Positions 5,696 through 6,276 of a stretch of DNA of 6,276 nucleotides are shown piece by piece. The DNA comes from Anaerolineae bacterium (GTDB taxonomy: Bacteria > Chloroflexota > Anaerolineae > B4-G1 > SLSP01), in the NCBI GenBank assembly GCA_021107605.1, contig JAIOSN010000125.1, positions 1 through 6,276 on the forward strand, in the 5' to 3' direction. How positions within the stretch are numbered: position 1 is the stretch's first letter; each line of letters opens with the position of its first letter. The translations under genes were made by a program, and so were the position numbers. The notes below the pieces were generated by a model, which made no database searches, was not told the origin of the DNA, and was given only the letters and a program-made list of their open reading frames with translations.

Positions 5696-5956
5696 GTGGC
5701 AAACAAGAAATCAGCGAAGAAGCATATCCGCAGTTCAAAACGTAAGTGGTTGAAGAACCGCTATGTTCAGGGCAAGATGCGCAGTGCGGTAAAATCTGTC
5801 CGTAATGCAATTGCGGCTGGCGATGTTGAGCAAGCAAAGGCGCTCATGCCCCAAGCAGCGAAAGAGCTGGATAAAGCCGCTCACAAGAATGTAATTCATA
5901 AGAACAAAGCAGCGCGCCTGAAGTCCAGACTAATGCGCCAGATTGGGACTCTATAA
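5696..5956 (+). CDS. rpsT: 30S ribosomal protein S20
   Basis: An 86-residue basic protein with the full pattern of bacterial S20: it begins MANKKSAKKHIRSSKRK, continues with helices rich in Lys, Arg and Ala (the AIAAGDVEQAKALMPQAAKE region), and ends with the signature HKNVIHKNKAARLKSRLMRQ. S20 binds 16S rRNA early in 30S assembly. The start is GTG at 5696, not the in-frame ATG at 5684: S20 proteins begin (M)ANxKS, and the GGAGG at 5686-5690 is correctly placed, 5 bases before the GTG, but overlaps the ATG codon. Length is normal. It has its own promoter and is followed by a hairpin, so it looks monocistronic. In E. coli S20 represses its own translation. I see no evidence for or against this here. 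Confidence 0.97.
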   Translation: MANKKSAKKHIRSSKRKWLKNRYVQGKMRSAVKSVRNAIAAGDVEQAKALMPQAAKELDKAAHKNVIHKNKAARLKSRLMRQIGTL

Positions 5957-5998
5957 ATCAGTTAGAACGTCTATAGTTTGACTTGTTGGAATTCTATC

Positions 5999-6039
5999 AG
6001 CGCGAGGGGCGAGGAAATAAATTCCTCGCCCCTCGCGCT
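5999..6039 (+). terminator. 18-bp perfect hairpin after rpsT, possible transcript end
   Basis: AGCGCGAGGGGCGAGGAA (5999-6016) is the exact reverse complement of 6022-6039, with a 5-base loop ATAAA. It starts 42 bases after the rpsT stop. No T-run follows on either strand, so it is not a classical intrinsic terminator. It may protect the 3' end of the message, end transcription in another way, or be a palindromic repeat. An 8-base inverted pair, ATAGTTTG (5973-5980) and CAAACTAT (6058-6065), encloses it. Confidence 0.5.
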
Positions 6040-6060
6040 AGATCGTTGTAAAGCCTACAA

Positions 6061-6101
6061 ACTATGAGTCTACTGAAAAACTAAACATTTCACCACTAAG
6101 G
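6061..6101 (+). repeat. Dispersed repeat copy, truncated after CTAAGG
   Basis: CTACTGAAAAACTAAACATTTCACCACTAAGG (6070-6101, written here as two joined parts: CTACTGAAAAACTAA and ACATTTCACCACTAAGG) parallels 1499-1531. Beyond 6101 the two copies differ completely: the upstream copy goes on to GCACAAAGG, while this one goes to AGTCGTCC. The copy therefore ends, or was interrupted, at this point. Confidence 0.65.
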
Positions 6102-6122
6102 AGTCGTCCATTTTTAACTCCG

Positions 6123-6129
6123 CAGTTTC
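6123..6129 (+). repeat. Left copy of a 7-bp direct repeat (candidate target-site duplication)
   Basis: CAGTTTC ends at the base immediately before the left inverted repeat begins at 6130. The identical heptamer occurs at 6269-6275, directly after the right inverted repeat. Confidence 0.6.
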
Positions 6130-6268
6130 GTTAGTGGCATTAGTTATTCGCCACCCCAGTGACAGAACTATTGCCCCACAACAGCCAATGTTTAATCTCA
6201 CTAGTCAACCACAAGATATAGTGGTGAAAATTTGGTACTCTAAGTGGCGAATACTTTGTGACACTAAC
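6130..6268. mobile_element. MITE-like 139-bp non-coding element
   Basis: The ends are 25-bp imperfect inverted repeats (6130-6154 and 6244-6268, 20 of 25 positions matching). The outer GTTAGTG/CACTAAC and inner TATTCGCCAC/GTGGCGAATA pair perfectly and are separated by 8 bases on both sides. The element is flanked exactly by CAGTTTC (6123-6129 and 6269-6275), as expected of a 7-bp target duplication. No transposase is encoded in it, so if mobile it would depend on a transposase in trans. I do not recognise the IS family. The frame from an ATG at 6188 is open to the window end but has no ribosome binding site or protein character. Confidence 0.6.
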
Positions 6269-6275
6269 CAGTTTC
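6269..6275 (+). repeat. Right copy of the 7-bp direct repeat (candidate target-site duplication)
   Basis: CAGTTTC directly follows the right terminal inverted repeat and is identical to 6123-6129. The window ends one base later, so the right flank cannot be inspected further. Confidence 0.6.
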
Positions 6276-6276
6276 C

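Noticed and set aside
6077..6276. Frame open to the right edge, with ATG at 6188
   Set aside because: There is no ribosome binding site, no recognisable protein sequence, and it lies across the inverted arms and target duplication of the MITE-like element. About 66 open codons can occur by chance.

Overview
The window looks like a chromosomal segment of a bacterium with moderate to high GC, most plausibly a Chloroflexota-like lineage or an uncultured relative assembled from a metagenome. That placement is inference. It rests on the mix of housekeeping genes (scpA, a Gram-positive/cyanobacteria-like S20), AGGAG-type ribosome binding sites, sigma70-type promoters, and intergenic spaces filled with degenerate 'TTCACCACGGAGACAC…' and 'GTCATTCCGAG…GAGGAATCT' repeats. 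No gene here fixes the taxonomy.

Layout, left to right. The window opens on the 5' end of a minus-strand secreted-protein gene (1-205, GTG start). It is divergent from a small VanZ-like membrane protein gene (348-740, +), and each has its own candidate promoter in the 142-bp gap. The VanZ gene overlaps tail-to-tail, by 62 bp, with scpA (679-1452, -), which encodes the kleisin of the SMC-ScpAB chromosome condensation complex. A 404-bp gap follows, holding tandem repeat units, a triplicated octamer and the ribosome binding site of the next operon.

The centre (1857-4614, +) is a translationally coupled two-gene operon for a molybdenum hydroxylase of the xanthine dehydrogenase/aldehyde oxidase family: a small subunit with two [2Fe-2S] clusters and a large molybdopterin subunit. 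The usual FAD subunit is not in the window. The substrate cannot be read from sequence, and the CO-dehydrogenase active-site loop is absent. The operon is visibly more GC-rich than its surroundings and is bracketed by clusters of the same repeat family, with matching units in opposite orientation.

To the right are a small secreted or membrane-anchored protein of unknown function (4948-5316, +) with a TATAAT promoter and a good intrinsic terminator, then a 379-bp gap with a REP-like 'TGTCATTCCGAG' element and the rpsT promoter. Next comes rpsT (5696-5956, +, GTG start) for ribosomal protein S20, followed by an 18-bp perfect hairpin.

The last 320 bases have no supported gene. They contain a second copy of a repeat head seen upstream of scpA and, at the very end, a 139-bp non-coding element with 25-bp imperfect terminal inverted repeats, flanked exactly by a 7-bp direct repeat. 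This has the structure of a MITE with its target-site duplication and is the most novel-looking item in the window. I see no CRISPR array, tRNA or rRNA, and no convincing new multi-gene system.
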